Of a DNA stretch of 64,000 nt, positions 36,360 to 48,273 are shown piece after piece. The notes beneath the pieces are model-generated. The model made no database searches, was not told where the DNA came from, and saw nothing but the letters and a program-made list of their open reading frames with translations. The stretch's first letter is position 1. Each line of letters starts with the position of its first letter. Origin of the DNA: Zeugodacus cucurbitae (lineage: Eukaryota; Arthropoda; Insecta; Diptera; Tephritidae); assembly GCF_028554725.1 (NCBI RefSeq), contig NC_071667.1:8477501-8541500 (forward strand), in the 5' to 3' direction. The position numbers were made by a program, and so were the translations under genes.

Positions 36360-39300
36360 TTGGATCAATACCGCACATTTATACCACACCACCACATGCA
36401 AACACCGTTTTACGCACATACTTAACCACGTCAAGGTCACATTTAAATATCCTGTCAAATGCACGAGCAATTAATAAATAATAAAACCAAAAAGGAAATA
36501 AATAACAAAAAAATAACAATTTCGCAGAAATACTCAGCACAAATACTGACAACAAAGCTTTCATGGTTTTTATTTCAACCCAAGACGCAGTTGACACGTG
36601 AAAGCATTGTGTGTGTGTGTGGTGAAGTATACTTTTAGGAGGTGAACAGCCTTGTGTAACGTTAACGCTGTGCACGACCTTGAACAGTTTTTCGTGTGTC
36701 ACTACATTGAAGTGTGCAAAGCTACGCATTTGGAACTTCATAAGCTATAATTTAGCTTTTTGCTCTTTGCGATGAAATGTGTATTGCCCGCCAGGAAATG
36801 CTAATACACAGCTACTGCTGGCGCAAAGTGACCTTGACGATGACATATCGAACTTACACAATATGCTGGTTTCACATTTTCTAGAGAAGAGATTTGACGC
36901 GGCAGGAAAATCATGCGAATAATCTTTTTTTTTTTCATTTTAAGAACAGTTTTCGTTAACTGAGCAGCTTTGAGTGGGCTTTGAAAATAAGATCTCACTA
37001 ATTGTTGCTAGATGCAAAAGCTTTCACTTTCATGTGAGAGCTTCAATGTTTCTTTAAAAGCAGAGCCATAAAAGCTTTTTAAGACGAGCTTTGCGAAAAG
37101 CTTTTTTGAATTAAAAAAATACTATGGTTTGACCTAGATAAACTATCGACAAAAATACAGACTTTTTATACTTTTATCTTTTGCCATGATCATGGTCTGA
37201 ATTCTCGACTCTCGCCGAATTTGCACACATGACAGCCATTTGGACAGACCTTTCACATCCTTTTCTGGCAGTTTGGGTTCCTGGTCGTTCATTTGAGCAA
37301 TATTTTCTATAAGGCAATAAGCTTTGGTGAGCTTTCATAGGTTCGGATCTTAAGAAAATTGAAAACTTTTGTCCAAGCATACAGTTTTATGAAAGCACAA
37401 AGTGAAAGCTTGAGAATTCGATTTTCGAGGGAAAATATCTTGGAGACACGCAATTTGACCCGACATAACCTAACATTTAGTGTATTATATCAAAGCGACA
37501 CTTCCCCAAGCTTTCGGTTTCAAAATAAATTTTCGCGTATTCCCTTTAAGTTCACGCTTACCGTTTTCAATTAACATCTGCCGGGTGTGGTGTGTTGAAC
37601 AATTTTGCACCTGTTGTTATTGGCTGAAGTTGCGAATTTTTCACGTTATTACATTTATTGGCAAAGTACCGACAAGACCTTTTTCAGACATTTTTTTCTT
37701 GACGGTTTAATTTGATTTCTATTTTTTCCGCCAGTACCAATCTGCGCTGCGCAAAAACATTGACGTATGTGTACCTTGAAACTTGTGCTCAAGGTTAACG
37801 CGACGGCTGCCAAGGCATCGCGCAACCGAATGTACTACGTAAGTACGTGAAATGTCTAACCGCGCAAACAAATGGACGGACGGCTGTCTGTTCGTGTGAC
37901 TGACTGACTAGTAGCGGATGGGCCGGGTTTGCTGGGTTGCGAGGTTGCGGGTTTTCGAGCTCGCTTAACTTGGCTTGCAGGTTGCGCGCAATTATTGTCG
38001 CATTTACTGCTGTTGTTGTTGCTGCTCTGGTTGTTGTTGTCGGTATTATTATTAAAGCTGTCATTATTTCGCTGTTATACTCATCATTCGCAGTTGCTTA
38101 CCAGCACGTTGTTGCTGTTATTACCATTTTTTTCTCGTTTAGTGACGTATCTCTACCACCTGCGCGACGTATAGCTTTGGTATTGATTTCCTATTCACCT
38201 GTTCATTGTCAGACGTTCAGCTCGCTGCCAACCCGCTTAGCCATCTACATACAACCACGTTCACGGTGCTTCGCGCGTGTGTTTTACTCGTCTGCTCGTC
38301 GTATTATTGATCTTCTACCGGCTGCGTACGTCAGGTGCCACAACTGTCTCGTGTTGTGGCATGTGCTTCGTCATTCTCGTCTCGGGGCTTGGGTTCCGTG
38401 CGAGTGCTAAGTACCCGCCGCGTGCTATTCGTCATACTGTTTCAGCTTTAGATTATTTTGACTTTTTTATATTTTCTTTTCTCGACTCTGCTTTCGTAAT
38501 TTTAATGCGATTTTACAAAATACACACAAATATTTCTGTACTTTGAGTCGAGCCAGCATTGACCTTGAGACCTCTGCTACATTTTGAAGCACCTAATACT
38601 CAAACCTACTCCAATAAAGAAATATGAGATCTGGATTAGCCACAAAACCTCATATAACGAGTCACCTAGAGTCATTTGGTTTGATCTGTATACTAAGCAA
38701 CTGAGAATCCGAAGACTATACCAAACGAATGTCATTTCCGTCAGTTAAAAAATTTCTTCAGTGTTATTGTCCTTGACCATGACGATGACAGTGTTATTAT
38801 TGGTTACTCCCGATATATTTTAGTACACCTTCTTCGTTTGACAGAAAGAGAATTGCCTTGTAATCAAGAGAGACAAGACAGTGGTAAAGACAAAAAACGT
38901 TTAAGATCAACAGATATCAGTGAGATTAGCAAGACCGGCTCTAATCGGCAAAGAGAGAACACTATCACGGTCTGATACACATGTCCGTACTGAAAGCTGT
39001 TGAGAGCTTTCGAAAACTTTCTGAATCTGGTCACTACGATGGTCAGGTCTTTCCTGATCCTGGTCGGTCTATTGAAGTAATACAGTGGACATGTAATTTT
39101 TTTTAATTAAAGCACGTTTAATAACGGGTTCCTCGTATTTAGCTGCCTCATATAGATAAATGGGTTGAGCCAGTTAACACTGATATAAATATTTGTATGA
39201 CTAACAAGCAGAGAGCTGAGGACATGTCATATTTGTTCCATTGAACTGTATACTCAAAACCTTGTTTTGCTATAATTTTCTGTTTAATAAACAATACGAC

Positions 39301-40484
39301 AAATGTCCAAACGCTGATAAAGTTAATATGGCAAGGTCTTACTATTTTCGTAGCAAGCTTACAAATCCAGCTAGCCACGTTATCTAGATAATATTTGCGT
39401 TAGTTCAACTACATACCATCAACTGAGTGGCAAAAGATTACTACGGTGTTACCATGAACTAAAACAACAACAGCAACAACAATCACATTGTATGCAATAC
39501 CTTCACCGTGTGTATGTGTTTGTTTTTGTTTGTATGTACATAGATAAAGTTATGTATGCAAATATGTAAATATTTATTATTGTTTTTGTACAACAATATT
39601 TCATGGCTAAAATTCTGATTACTTAACGCTGAAGTACATTGGCATTATGGCACGTATACGTCATGGTTGGCCAGCTGGCGCATGCTCATCGTGCCGTTTA
39701 GCGATACGATTAGACAGCTGTGAGTGTGTATGAATATGTACATATGTGCATAAGTAGAAAAGCTCTTATGCCGATTACTATGTGATATTTTGTGGTTCAA
39801 ATGTCCCCCAATTTGTGTCTGATAACAGTTTACGGAAAGAGCGAAGCACAAAGACATACACATACTTCCATATATAATATAATATATACACAGATAGCTA
39901 TGCTGCGACAGCGGAACTTTGACTAAAAAGTAAAACCTATTAACAGATCGTTGTACAAATTGACGTGCCGTTGGCGTGTAGCACGTCGTTTGCACTGATA
40001 GTGACAGCGTAATCTTACATATGTACGTACAGTATGATTGTGTGGAAATGTATGTTTGTACATATTGTATATGGAGCGATAGCAATCGGACAAATAATTA
40101 TGTATATTATTATCATTTTTTTTCCAACGGCAATGACACATTCAGTGACAACCTCGAAGCGACGATGCCGCGGGTGATGGTCTGTGAGTTCGAATGAGTA
40201 TGTATGTATGTAACTATAGGAGAGTTTCAAGAGATTCTTGTTGGTATATTGATATCCATATACTACAATCAGCTAAGGGTGAAACTATGAGTGATTGTTT
40301 ACAGCTTGATTTCCTTACTCTCCCGGCGTAGTTTTATTACATTTCAGTTGTTCTTGGTCTCTATCAGATAGTAAATCGTAAACTCCACGGCGGCGAATCG
40401 TAAGTATAATAACAATAACAATGGAGAGCGTTCAGAATTTTCTACTGCACATCCGTTCTTTACCGATCATGGGTGGGTAGTTAC
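36360..40484. other. 4.1 kb without recognisable gene
   Basis: Holds a GT tract (36608-36621), AAGCTT-rich palindromic sequence (37055-37110), and a GC/GTT-richer block at 37800-38420 with gTTGTTGTTGCTGCT runs. The last gives Leu/Val-rich open frames (157 codons at 37937-38410, plus) that look like complement of CAA/CAG-type DNA rather than a gene. Isolated GGACGGACGG occurs at about 37875. TACATATGT motifs lie near 39735. No RNA gene seen. Confidence 0.4.
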
Positions 40485-40498
40485 CCCATTAATGACAA

Positions 40499-40516
40499 CG
40501 TATGATGTATCATACG
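40499..40516. repeat. palindrome CGTATGATGTATCATACG inside piggyBac left end
   Basis: Perfect 8-bp arms around GT. A near-identical palindrome is at 42180-42195 inside the right end (7-bp arms around AT) and an imperfect one at 40861-40878. The placement near both ends suggests a subterminal transposase-binding motif; this is inference. Confidence 0.7.
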
Positions 40517-40936
40517 CAAAAAGAGCTTTTTTTAAAAATTCGTCAAAAATCCGAAATGAAATAAAAGCTTTTTATATTTGCAGTGTGAGCGAGATAAATG
40601 GATTGTTGCATTAGAAAATCTTTTTAATTGTCGCTTAAAGATCATTTGTTTACAATTTTCGCGCCAATTTACGTAGCATTTTTCGGAAAAGTGAATAATG
40701 ACTCGAAGGTGAGTTTTATATTTTTATAAACGGTAAGCGAGGAATTTGTATATCTTAAAATGTGCATAAACTTAAAGCTAAAACCCTAAGCTATCAAATG
40801 AATATAAAGTGCAGTGAAAAATTGAGCTCTGAAAGTGTTTTAACTATTTGTAAACTATTGCGTATGTTTTATCATACGTAAACGCTAGCCCAGTTTTTGC
40901 TATATGAAAACTCATTCCTAATATCTCCTATTTTAA

Positions 40937-42047
40937 GGTTCCAGCTACTCGCAAGTACTGGGAGACAGGAAGTGATGTGTACAATCATTTAGTGGCAGGT
41001 TCAATGGCGAGGAATAAGTTTGAAACAATACATCGCTACCTTCATTTCAATGATAATACACAAATTGATTCGAACAATAAGGCATTCAAAGTTCAGCCTG
41101 TTCTTGATCATTTAAATACAAAGTTTAAAGAGCTTGGAAAACACTTTGGAACTTCTGTAGACGAATCGATGGAGCCGTATTTTGGTAAGCATTCATACAA
41201 AATTTGGTGTATGACTACTTCAGAAGGATATTTGTTGAACTTCGATTTGTACACCGGAAAAAGCATGATTCAATCTAATGAGCCCTTAGGATTATCTGTC
41301 ACAAAAAGTTTATGTTATGACATAGTTCCCGAACACAGGACTGTATTTCTAGATAACTATGTCAATAGTTTTAAATTATTAGAAGAGTTTGATAAGAAAA
41401 ATATAACAGTGGTGGGAACGATTCGCTCGGACCGTATTGAAAATGCTCCTTTGAGCAGCATGAAAAGAGAACTCCGTGGTACTTGTGAAGCACTAAAATC
41501 TAAAAATATTACCCTAGTTAGGTGGAATGATAACAATAATGTCACCATTGCAACAAATTGTTAAAACGACAACAACCGGATTATGCAAAAAATATGATCG
41601 ACAACAGAAACGCAGACAAGACGTAAAGCAACCAGTCATTATGAAGGAGTATAATTCGGGAATGGGTGGAGTCGATCTCTTTGACCAGCAAAGGGTACCG
41701 AACTCGGATTCGGTCAAGAAAATGGTATTGGGCCATTTTCAGATTTTGTTTAAATGGTGCCGTTGTAAATTTATGGATATTATTTCGGAAAGCTTATCCA
41801 CAAGTTACTCTTCTCGGCTTCATCCGACGACTTACAAGGAGCATACTTTCAAAGCCAATAGATTTTCATCCAGTCTCATCACGAAAGAGAAAACGAAACT
41901 AGATACGACGGAGTCGAGCACTACGTAAATTACTCAAAAACTCAGCGCCGATGCAAAAATTGTGGAAAGTGTACGAAATTTATATACATGAAATGTTATT
42001 TTGGCTTGCACCCAGATAACTGTTTCTACAAATATCATGTAAATTGA
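40937..42047 (+). pseudogene. piggyBac transposase, frameshifted
   Basis: Domain order follows piggyBac transposase (DDE_Tnp_1_7 fold, TTAA-specific cut-and-paste). The first catalytic Asp is in VDESMEPYFG (codon 41160). The second is in FLDNYVNS (41352), followed by VGTIRSDR. The third and fourth are in GGVDLFDQ (41674 and 41683). An aromatic-rich C-terminal segment IRSRKWYW lies in another frame, then a Cys-rich zinc-binding tail (CKNCGKC...C...C) ends at TGA 42045-42047. Reading it through needs at least three frame changes, near 41560, 41690 and 41900, so no active enzyme is made. All acidic residues survive, which argues for fairly recent decay. The N-terminus is missing; similarity begins at about 40937. 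Confidence 0.85.
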
Positions 42048-42330
42048 GTCAGCAACTATATCTGAAAATTGACAGTGAATATGTCATTAAATATATAAAT
42101 ACGATGTCAATTTGAACTTAAAAGTTATAGTGATGTTTACATTTTATTTTTATAGAGGCAGGTCTCCGTATACGTTTATGTATGATATATCATACGCTCC
42201 GCCGCGCCCACATCTTTTGAGATATTTTTTTGAAAATTGGAAATTACCCTTTTAATATCATTACAGACGTCTGCTTAAAATTTCTGTAGCTTATCATAGC
42301 GGGTTTTAGGTGTGAGCAGTAATGGGTTAA

Positions 42331-45300
42331 ATTAAGGCCACTTCTGAGTCCAATCTTCAAGATGATAATTATGTATTGTTATCCTGAAATGATAATTGCC
42401 TATCTAAGTTCGTATTAGTCATTCCTAAAGCTTGAGTTAAGCATATGCAACCACGAACCTCATCTCTATATCTTCTTTCTTAAATATTTTCTTTTCTAGT
42501 TTCAATCCCAGGCCCTACATATGAACATCAGTTTATCTAAACAATTTTACTAAGTATGGAGAAGAATTCAATGCGACGGCTAAGATTTACCGAGTCACAA
42601 AAGAGATACATATGTATGTAGTTTCAAGCGGTCGTTCTTCTTGAAATTACAAGAGATTCATTATGACAGGTTATGTCCTCATAACGTTGTTACGCCTAAG
42701 GGTAGGAACCTGCTACATAAAAATATGCTTTCAAAATACTCCTACATCATGAAACTACACCAGCACTGCGCATTCGCTTTTTAGCTTTTAGATGTAAGTT
42801 TATTAATTTCATTTCAGCTTATCTTATGATTTCTTTCTAACTGTCTGGTAACTATTAATAGATAATTAAGCGGCGATGACAATTTGTGTGTATTCAGAGA
42901 ATTCTTCTGCGACAAAGAATTCATATAAGCGTGGTAATGACGTGGAATATCAAAAACGACTGGAGCTATACGACATCATAGACGATGCTCAGCGCCTGGA
43001 CAACCAGTGACTACTTTAGCTAGCTTATTTGGACCGAAAGGACCAAACGCTAGAGCCTTGATGAACTTACGGCTGATGGTAGCAAAGAAAATGGAAAACC
43101 TTCTCCGCATTATAAATACAACGAGACAACGGACCTAGCCTTATGTGAATTTATTCGCTGGAGCTTTCCACTATAATTTGCAGTTGTGAAAAAGGGCCTA
43201 ACTCAAGATCGCAACTAGTTTTTCATGTCTAAATAATTTCGAGTAGTAATTTCTTTATTTCCATATGTCCAACATGTTTATAAGTAAGTGCGCGACACGT
43301 AGCGTAGAGTCAAACGCTCTTATTACCCATGTCGAACGTTAAAGAAATCATTACTACGCCCATTACCACACATTTTCTACTACGTGAGTATTTTGAAAAA
43401 TCACCAAATTATCAGTTTATATGCGATGTAAGCGACAAGCCATGGTTAGTTGTCGTTGTTGCTAGAGTTGTAGTTTCTTTCGTATAAAATATCGCACAAT
43501 TTCGAACGTGACAAATGACAAGAGCATATATAGTGCTTATTTATGTATATTGGCAATGTCAGAAGAGGCCACAAACGGCAGTGAGCGGTAAGCGGACAGA
43601 GAATGCGGTGCATCAATGATATTTGCAACATTTTATAATGTTGCACGTTGCATAGGTTATGGTGTTGATAATGGGTGTGAGTGAGTGGTAGTTAGTGCTA
43701 TGGGTTGGTAAAATATAAATTCGCAAATAGGTGGCGCTGGAGTCAAATGGGCTAAATCTTTTCGAATAGAACTTGATGTTACACAATTTTCATAAGCTTA
43801 AATACAGAATTTCTTCAAGTAACCTCTGGGCGAATAGGGTCTTGAAGAAAAAAAGAAAGGAATAAAAATAGTATTGGATACAGTTTTTGTTTTATTATTT
43901 TATTTTAATTTATTTGTTCCGCCCTCTCAGCAAATTCGTCCAACATTTGCTTCCTAGTTCGAAGCATTTCCCACACACACACGAACTATTAGCCTACAAA
44001 CGCATTACAAACGAGTGGCAGTGATTACAAAATCGCCGACAATGGAAATGAAAGCGTCTTTGCCACTTCTCGAATTAGGCAGGGGCACAAACAAACTAAA
44101 TTATAATAAAGAAAATGACCAGAAAAAAAATGGGAAAAAGCGGCGTACATTTCACAGACAATTAATCCGTCAGTAATAAAAAAAAACTGTAAAATTACAT
44201 TTCAAAAAGTACATATTACCGGGTAATAGGTATACACAAAAAGATACATATATGTAAGTAAGTATGTCTATCATGAATGCTTTCAAGTACCCACTCGAGT
44301 GCCCCGCGGTAGCGCCCTGAGACATTTCAGTGCTGCCGCCATGGCTGCTGCTGGTGCTTTTTAATAATTTTAGAAATTTCGAAACCTAACAGTAACAACA
44401 ACAACCAACTGCCAACAATTATGCACGAAAAATATGTACAAATTTGTGGCAATCGAGGCATTTTGAAATTTCCCAAACGAGAATGACAGCCGACGCGTGG
44501 CAGGCGGCGTTTGTTGTTGGCCCTTTGAAATGGATTATGGCAAGGCACGAGAAAAGTTTGTGTGTGTGTATAAAAAGAAACTATCGAGATATGTGCATTA
44601 TACAAAAATAACAACAAAAACATATAGAGGCAAACACAGCTAAAGCTGCAAAACTATCGCTACAGTTGCTGTTGTTGTTGTTATTGTAGCAATGCCGTTT
44701 GGTGTCGGAAGAAAGTTGCCATCGTCTACAACAATATATGTTCACCGCGTTTGGTGAATGTGTAGCATTATGTAAAGTCTTCGATGTGTAAAAAGTGCTT
44801 TTTTGAAAAGGAGAAAACGTTCGGCGGTTTGTGATTGGTGGCAATCAAGTCAATGCAAACAAAAATTCAACAGTGAAATGAAATCGAAATGTAGATGTAT
44901 GTACATATGGATATAAACACAGTGACATTTAAAGTCTATAAAGGAAGTGGAAGTGGAAGCGCATGCAAAACTGCGAAAAACAGCTTATCCGCGCTACATT
45001 CAGCGAGTCTGTTCGAACGCGTCTGTCCAGTTGCAGTTGGTGACACGTTTTGCTGCAACATTTTAAACCCCACCAGCCTCTCGAGTTTTTCCCACACTCA
45101 GCGCATACGTATGCGCGCTCACGACGAATGGATTACCACCCACTCTGTCATTCGCTGACCTAGCAATGCAATTTTTGGGAATGTATGTGTAGGTCCAAAA
45201 GTCGATGGATCGAGATGAGAATATGATCTATAAAATTTACCCTCAAAACCGTGCAGCTATTTATTCAACTCCTTCCAGAGCTACAATGTCCGCTAAACAA

Positions 45301-45764
45301 ATTACTCTTGGTCCCTACGATGGTTTAGCAAAGGCTGACTCCAAAAATGAATGCAGAAGCAGAAATGGTACAAAAGTGCGCTAGAGATTTATGGTGAAGG
45401 TCCATAGCTTCATGAAATAATTGCTGTTGCTGTTGTTGCCAACTATCGTTAAAAAAGTTAAAAGATTCAAAAATAGATCCTGTTAAATGAAGAAATCAGC
45501 ATGGATAATAAACGCCTGTTCCTGTATGTCTTTAATATCGGTCCATCGGAGGAGTCTCTTTTTTCAGCTGTATGAAAGTAACAAAAGCCACTAATAAAGT
45601 TCTGAAGCAGACGTAAAGCGTCCAAATTTAATATTGAACATCTAAAGCTTCTGATTAAACCCTCTTTATCTCCTTTTGTGGCTTTATTGGTAGAAAAGTG
45701 ATTTATATCTCGGACCACGGACGGGAAACTTAATATCCATACTAAATTCAGCTTATTTTTCACA
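42331..45764. other. 3.4 kb without recognisable gene
   Basis: About 42880-43180 has protein-like composition in short pieces but no domain I can name. CA and GTT/CAA tracts are at about 43973, 44390 and 44663-44690. TATAAAGG at 44937 is a possible TATA box without a clear start site. A good ATG context at 44341 opens only 7 codons. The minus frame at 45467-45763 (98 codons) adjoins the Jockey-like fragment and may be a distant part of a mobile element. Confidence 0.35.
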
Positions 45765-46562
45765 TTTTTTCTGCGGATGCGGATACAGTGGGTTCGGATA
45801 TTCGCTATTTCGCGAGATTGTTCGAATAAATGAGATCCAAAAAATCTTCTTCTTGATCTCGCAAAGGCAGGACATTCCAGAAGAAAGTGATGTGATAATT
45901 AAACCCCGTCCTCTTCCATGCACGTTCTCCAGCTAGCTTCAGATTTTTAATCTTACAGCGTGGATCTCGAAGGGACAATGGTCAGTCACCCTACAACTAA
46001 GTAGACGTAAACTGAGGACGAAGAGCTTGGTGGACCTTCTGCGATTCACCTTAGATCAGAAGGATCTGGCGACTGCGCAAGTGCTAGTGACTGACAAGCG
46101 CTTGCCCAGCTCAGCCGAGGCCAATTTGGCCAGTAGTAAGCAACGGTGCCTCCACATATTTCCATGTCACCAATAGTGAGACTGGCGTTCCTGACCTTGC
46201 AAGTTCATCAGCTTTACAATTTCCCGCTATTCCACTGTGGCTAGGACCAATGTAATCGAAAAGTATAATGCTGCCACTGATGGTGAAGATATGCATTTCT
46301 TGAGCACATAGTCAGCGAACTCAAGGCTAGCATCGCAGCTGTACTGTCGGAGTGGTTCGTCACATCCCTAAAGGTTGCTACACTTCGAATCAATATCGTG
46401 AAACTCGTAACCAAAATCATCGCAAGATGTTCCAAGCTTGTCCTGATTGTCCTGACAAATAAAGAGTTCAGAAAAATAAGCAAAGAAGCATAGGAATCGA
46501 TTCTCATCACCTAGTCTCAATTTTATGAATATAAATTGAACCTCATCTCGACATTCCATCAA
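45765..46562 (-). mobile_element. Jockey-like retrotransposon fragment with RNase H
   Basis: Read on the minus strand, the fragment carries the RNase H and tail of a non-LTR retrotransposon ORF2. SDSTAAMLALSSLTMCS holds a catalytic Asp of RNase H, and PSHSGIAGNCKADELAR, the usual HSGI-GN--ADELA signature, holds the last one. Further on are remains of the C-terminal region (TDHCPFEIHAVRLKI) and an eroded Cys/His knuckle. The frame is broken several times between these blocks. The RT domain is absent. It is of a different type from 27600-27930, whose preserved part is the extreme tail. Confidence 0.7.
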
Positions 46563-47827
46563 AATTAATAGAGTGTCTTAAAGTGTAGAACCACTTACAA
46601 AAAGGTGTCTACCATTGCCACATAATATTAAATGAAAGTTGTAAAAAAAGAGACCGAGACAGCCAACCCAGCACGGTCGCTACTATGACTTCTATGATGC
46701 GCAATTGTTGTTATGGCTTTTCGCTGTTGTCGTTGTTGTTATTGGTGTTGGTGTTGGCTAAGATTTAACGGATTTCACTATTATCATTCACAATTTCACA
46801 ATGCCACAATAATGTGATCATACATCGTTAGCGATTACTGTCTTCATTGTCGTTATTGTTGTTGTGCTTTACGTTTTTTGTATTTAATTTCACCGTTGTT
46901 GCTGTTGTTGTGTTTGTATCTTTTGCTTATTGCCTTCATGCGGTGTTTGACAGCCCATTTCTATTAAGCGCTTTCATGGCAACTTTGTTTGTTGCTATTG
47001 TTGCTATTGTTGTTGTTGCTGTTTTTTGTTTCTTCACATTTCTCCGTAGATGTTTGTTTGTATATCTAGCTCAACTTGGCTACTTTGTGATTTCGGTTAC
47101 TTTTTAGGTCGCTCGCACTTACTTGACTTTATTGCATCGGATGTTGATGCCACGACCGCCTAAGCTATAGCAGACGACGCGTTGCTGGCTGGCAGTTGCG
47201 ACACAGCGTTGTTACAAATATTTAAAGGAAAGTTGGTGCTTATCTCCTGCGAGGGAAAAGTCAATATTGATTTGTGTTTTTCGTTATTGTAAACAGCTCT
47301 GGATCTCACACCGCATCTATCTGCATATGATTTCTTTCATTTTGTAATTTCTTTTTTGTTTGTAACAGCTTTTTGTTGGCTTGAATTAGCTTAGCTTTGA
47401 GCAGCGTGATTGTGATTGCTTGGGAGCGTCAGTCATGTTTGTGCTTTCACATTGCCCCCGAAAAGCTAGCGCACACACACACACTACATACGCGAGCACA
47501 GCGGCAACGGCGAAAACAAAGGCGAAAATTAGAAAAGCAGAAGTCGCATACTTTCTTTAGGAAAAAATCATGAATCTGATGGCTGTCAGGGCAATTGAAC
47601 CAACTGAGACCATAAGTAACAGCAACTTTCCAGTCAAGTGTCCGTTTGAGATTTGACAGCTCAAAATGCGAAGTTTTTTCGAAAAACAAAAAACAACAAC
47701 AATAAAAAGAAAAAATAGAGATTTATCAACTCTTTCAGCAGATAAAATCTTTAAAATAATCAAGAAGCTAATATAAAAATTGAAAATGTTCAAATATCTG
47801 AACATTTTTGGGATCTCCCTTAAAATA
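46563..47827. other. non-coding, GTT-rich
   Basis: Long GTT/GTC triplet-rich stretch (46705-47030), the complement of CAA-type DNA, giving Val/Phe-rich open frames without a domain. A CA tract lies at 47470-47486. Nothing recognised as a gene. Confidence 0.45.
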
Positions 47828-48271
47828 CGAGGTGTGTTCAAAAAATAATGGGAATTGCCCAACAGTCCAATTGTCAAAATATTTTTTTATGATATTGCCA
47901 TACATATGTACTTTGTCTGTAGTATACGCAAAGGCTAACTCACTTAAACTCATACTTCGTTGCTTGTTCGTAAATTCTTGGGGAAAAACAATCGATATTC
48001 GAGACAAATATGACTCCTTACGACTTTTTTCTATTTTGAAAAGTAGGGAGAACCTTAAGTCCTTTAACAAGCATAGAAGAAATCGCTGAAGGAGCTAAAG
48101 GCTATTCAAAAAATCGAGTTTGAGAAATGTTTCGACGATTGGAAGAAGCGTTGATATACATAAGTGCATTATATCAAGTGGGGACTATTTTCAAAGTGAT
48201 GATATTAATGTAGACGTATAAATAAATTTCTTTAAAAAAAAAAAATCCCGTTATTTTTTGAACACATCTCA
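47828..48271 (+). mobile_element. 444-bp deleted mariner element
   Basis: Left end CGAGGTGTGTTCAAAAAATA and right end, reverse-complemented, TGAGATGTGTTCAAAAAATA form terminal inverted repeats of at least 28 bp with few mismatches (both continue AYGGGA). TA flanks both sides (47826-47827 and 48272-48273), the mariner target duplication. Inside, the plus strand keeps the transposase C-terminus: ELKAIQKIEFEKCFDDWKKR, then a TGA where relatives have Trp, followed by the remains of the final residues. All catalytic positions are deleted. Confidence 0.85.
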
Positions 48272-48273
48272 TA

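Larger units (their letters stand above)
40485..42326 (+). mobile_element. piggyBac-superfamily DNA transposon, 1.84 kb
   Basis: Terminal inverted repeats begin CCCATTAATG at the left (40485) and, reverse-complemented, CCCATTACTG at the right (ending 42326). The right flank is TTAA (42327-42330) and the left flank TTAC (40481-40484), the expected TTAA duplication with one substitution. The interior encodes a decayed piggyBac transposase on the plus strand. A CGTATGAT/ATCATACG palindrome stands 15 bases inside the left end and about 130 bases inside the right end, with a third at 40861. About 100-150 N-terminal codons are not found, so the element has an internal deletion or an unrecognised first exon; AAGGTGAGT after an ATG at about 40698 could be a donor. 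Confidence 0.88.

Noticed and set aside
37937..38410. 157-codon plus-strand frame as a membrane protein gene
   Set aside because: Its Leu/Val-rich start comes from GTT/GCT triplet runs. An overlapping frame in another register is equally hydrophobic and no family is recognised.
44930..44975. TATAAAGG at 44937 as a promoter
   Set aside because: No initiator at the expected distance.
46705..47107. 86-codon Val/Phe-rich frame as a transmembrane protein
   Set aside because: Produced by GTT triplet runs; no start context or conservation argument available.
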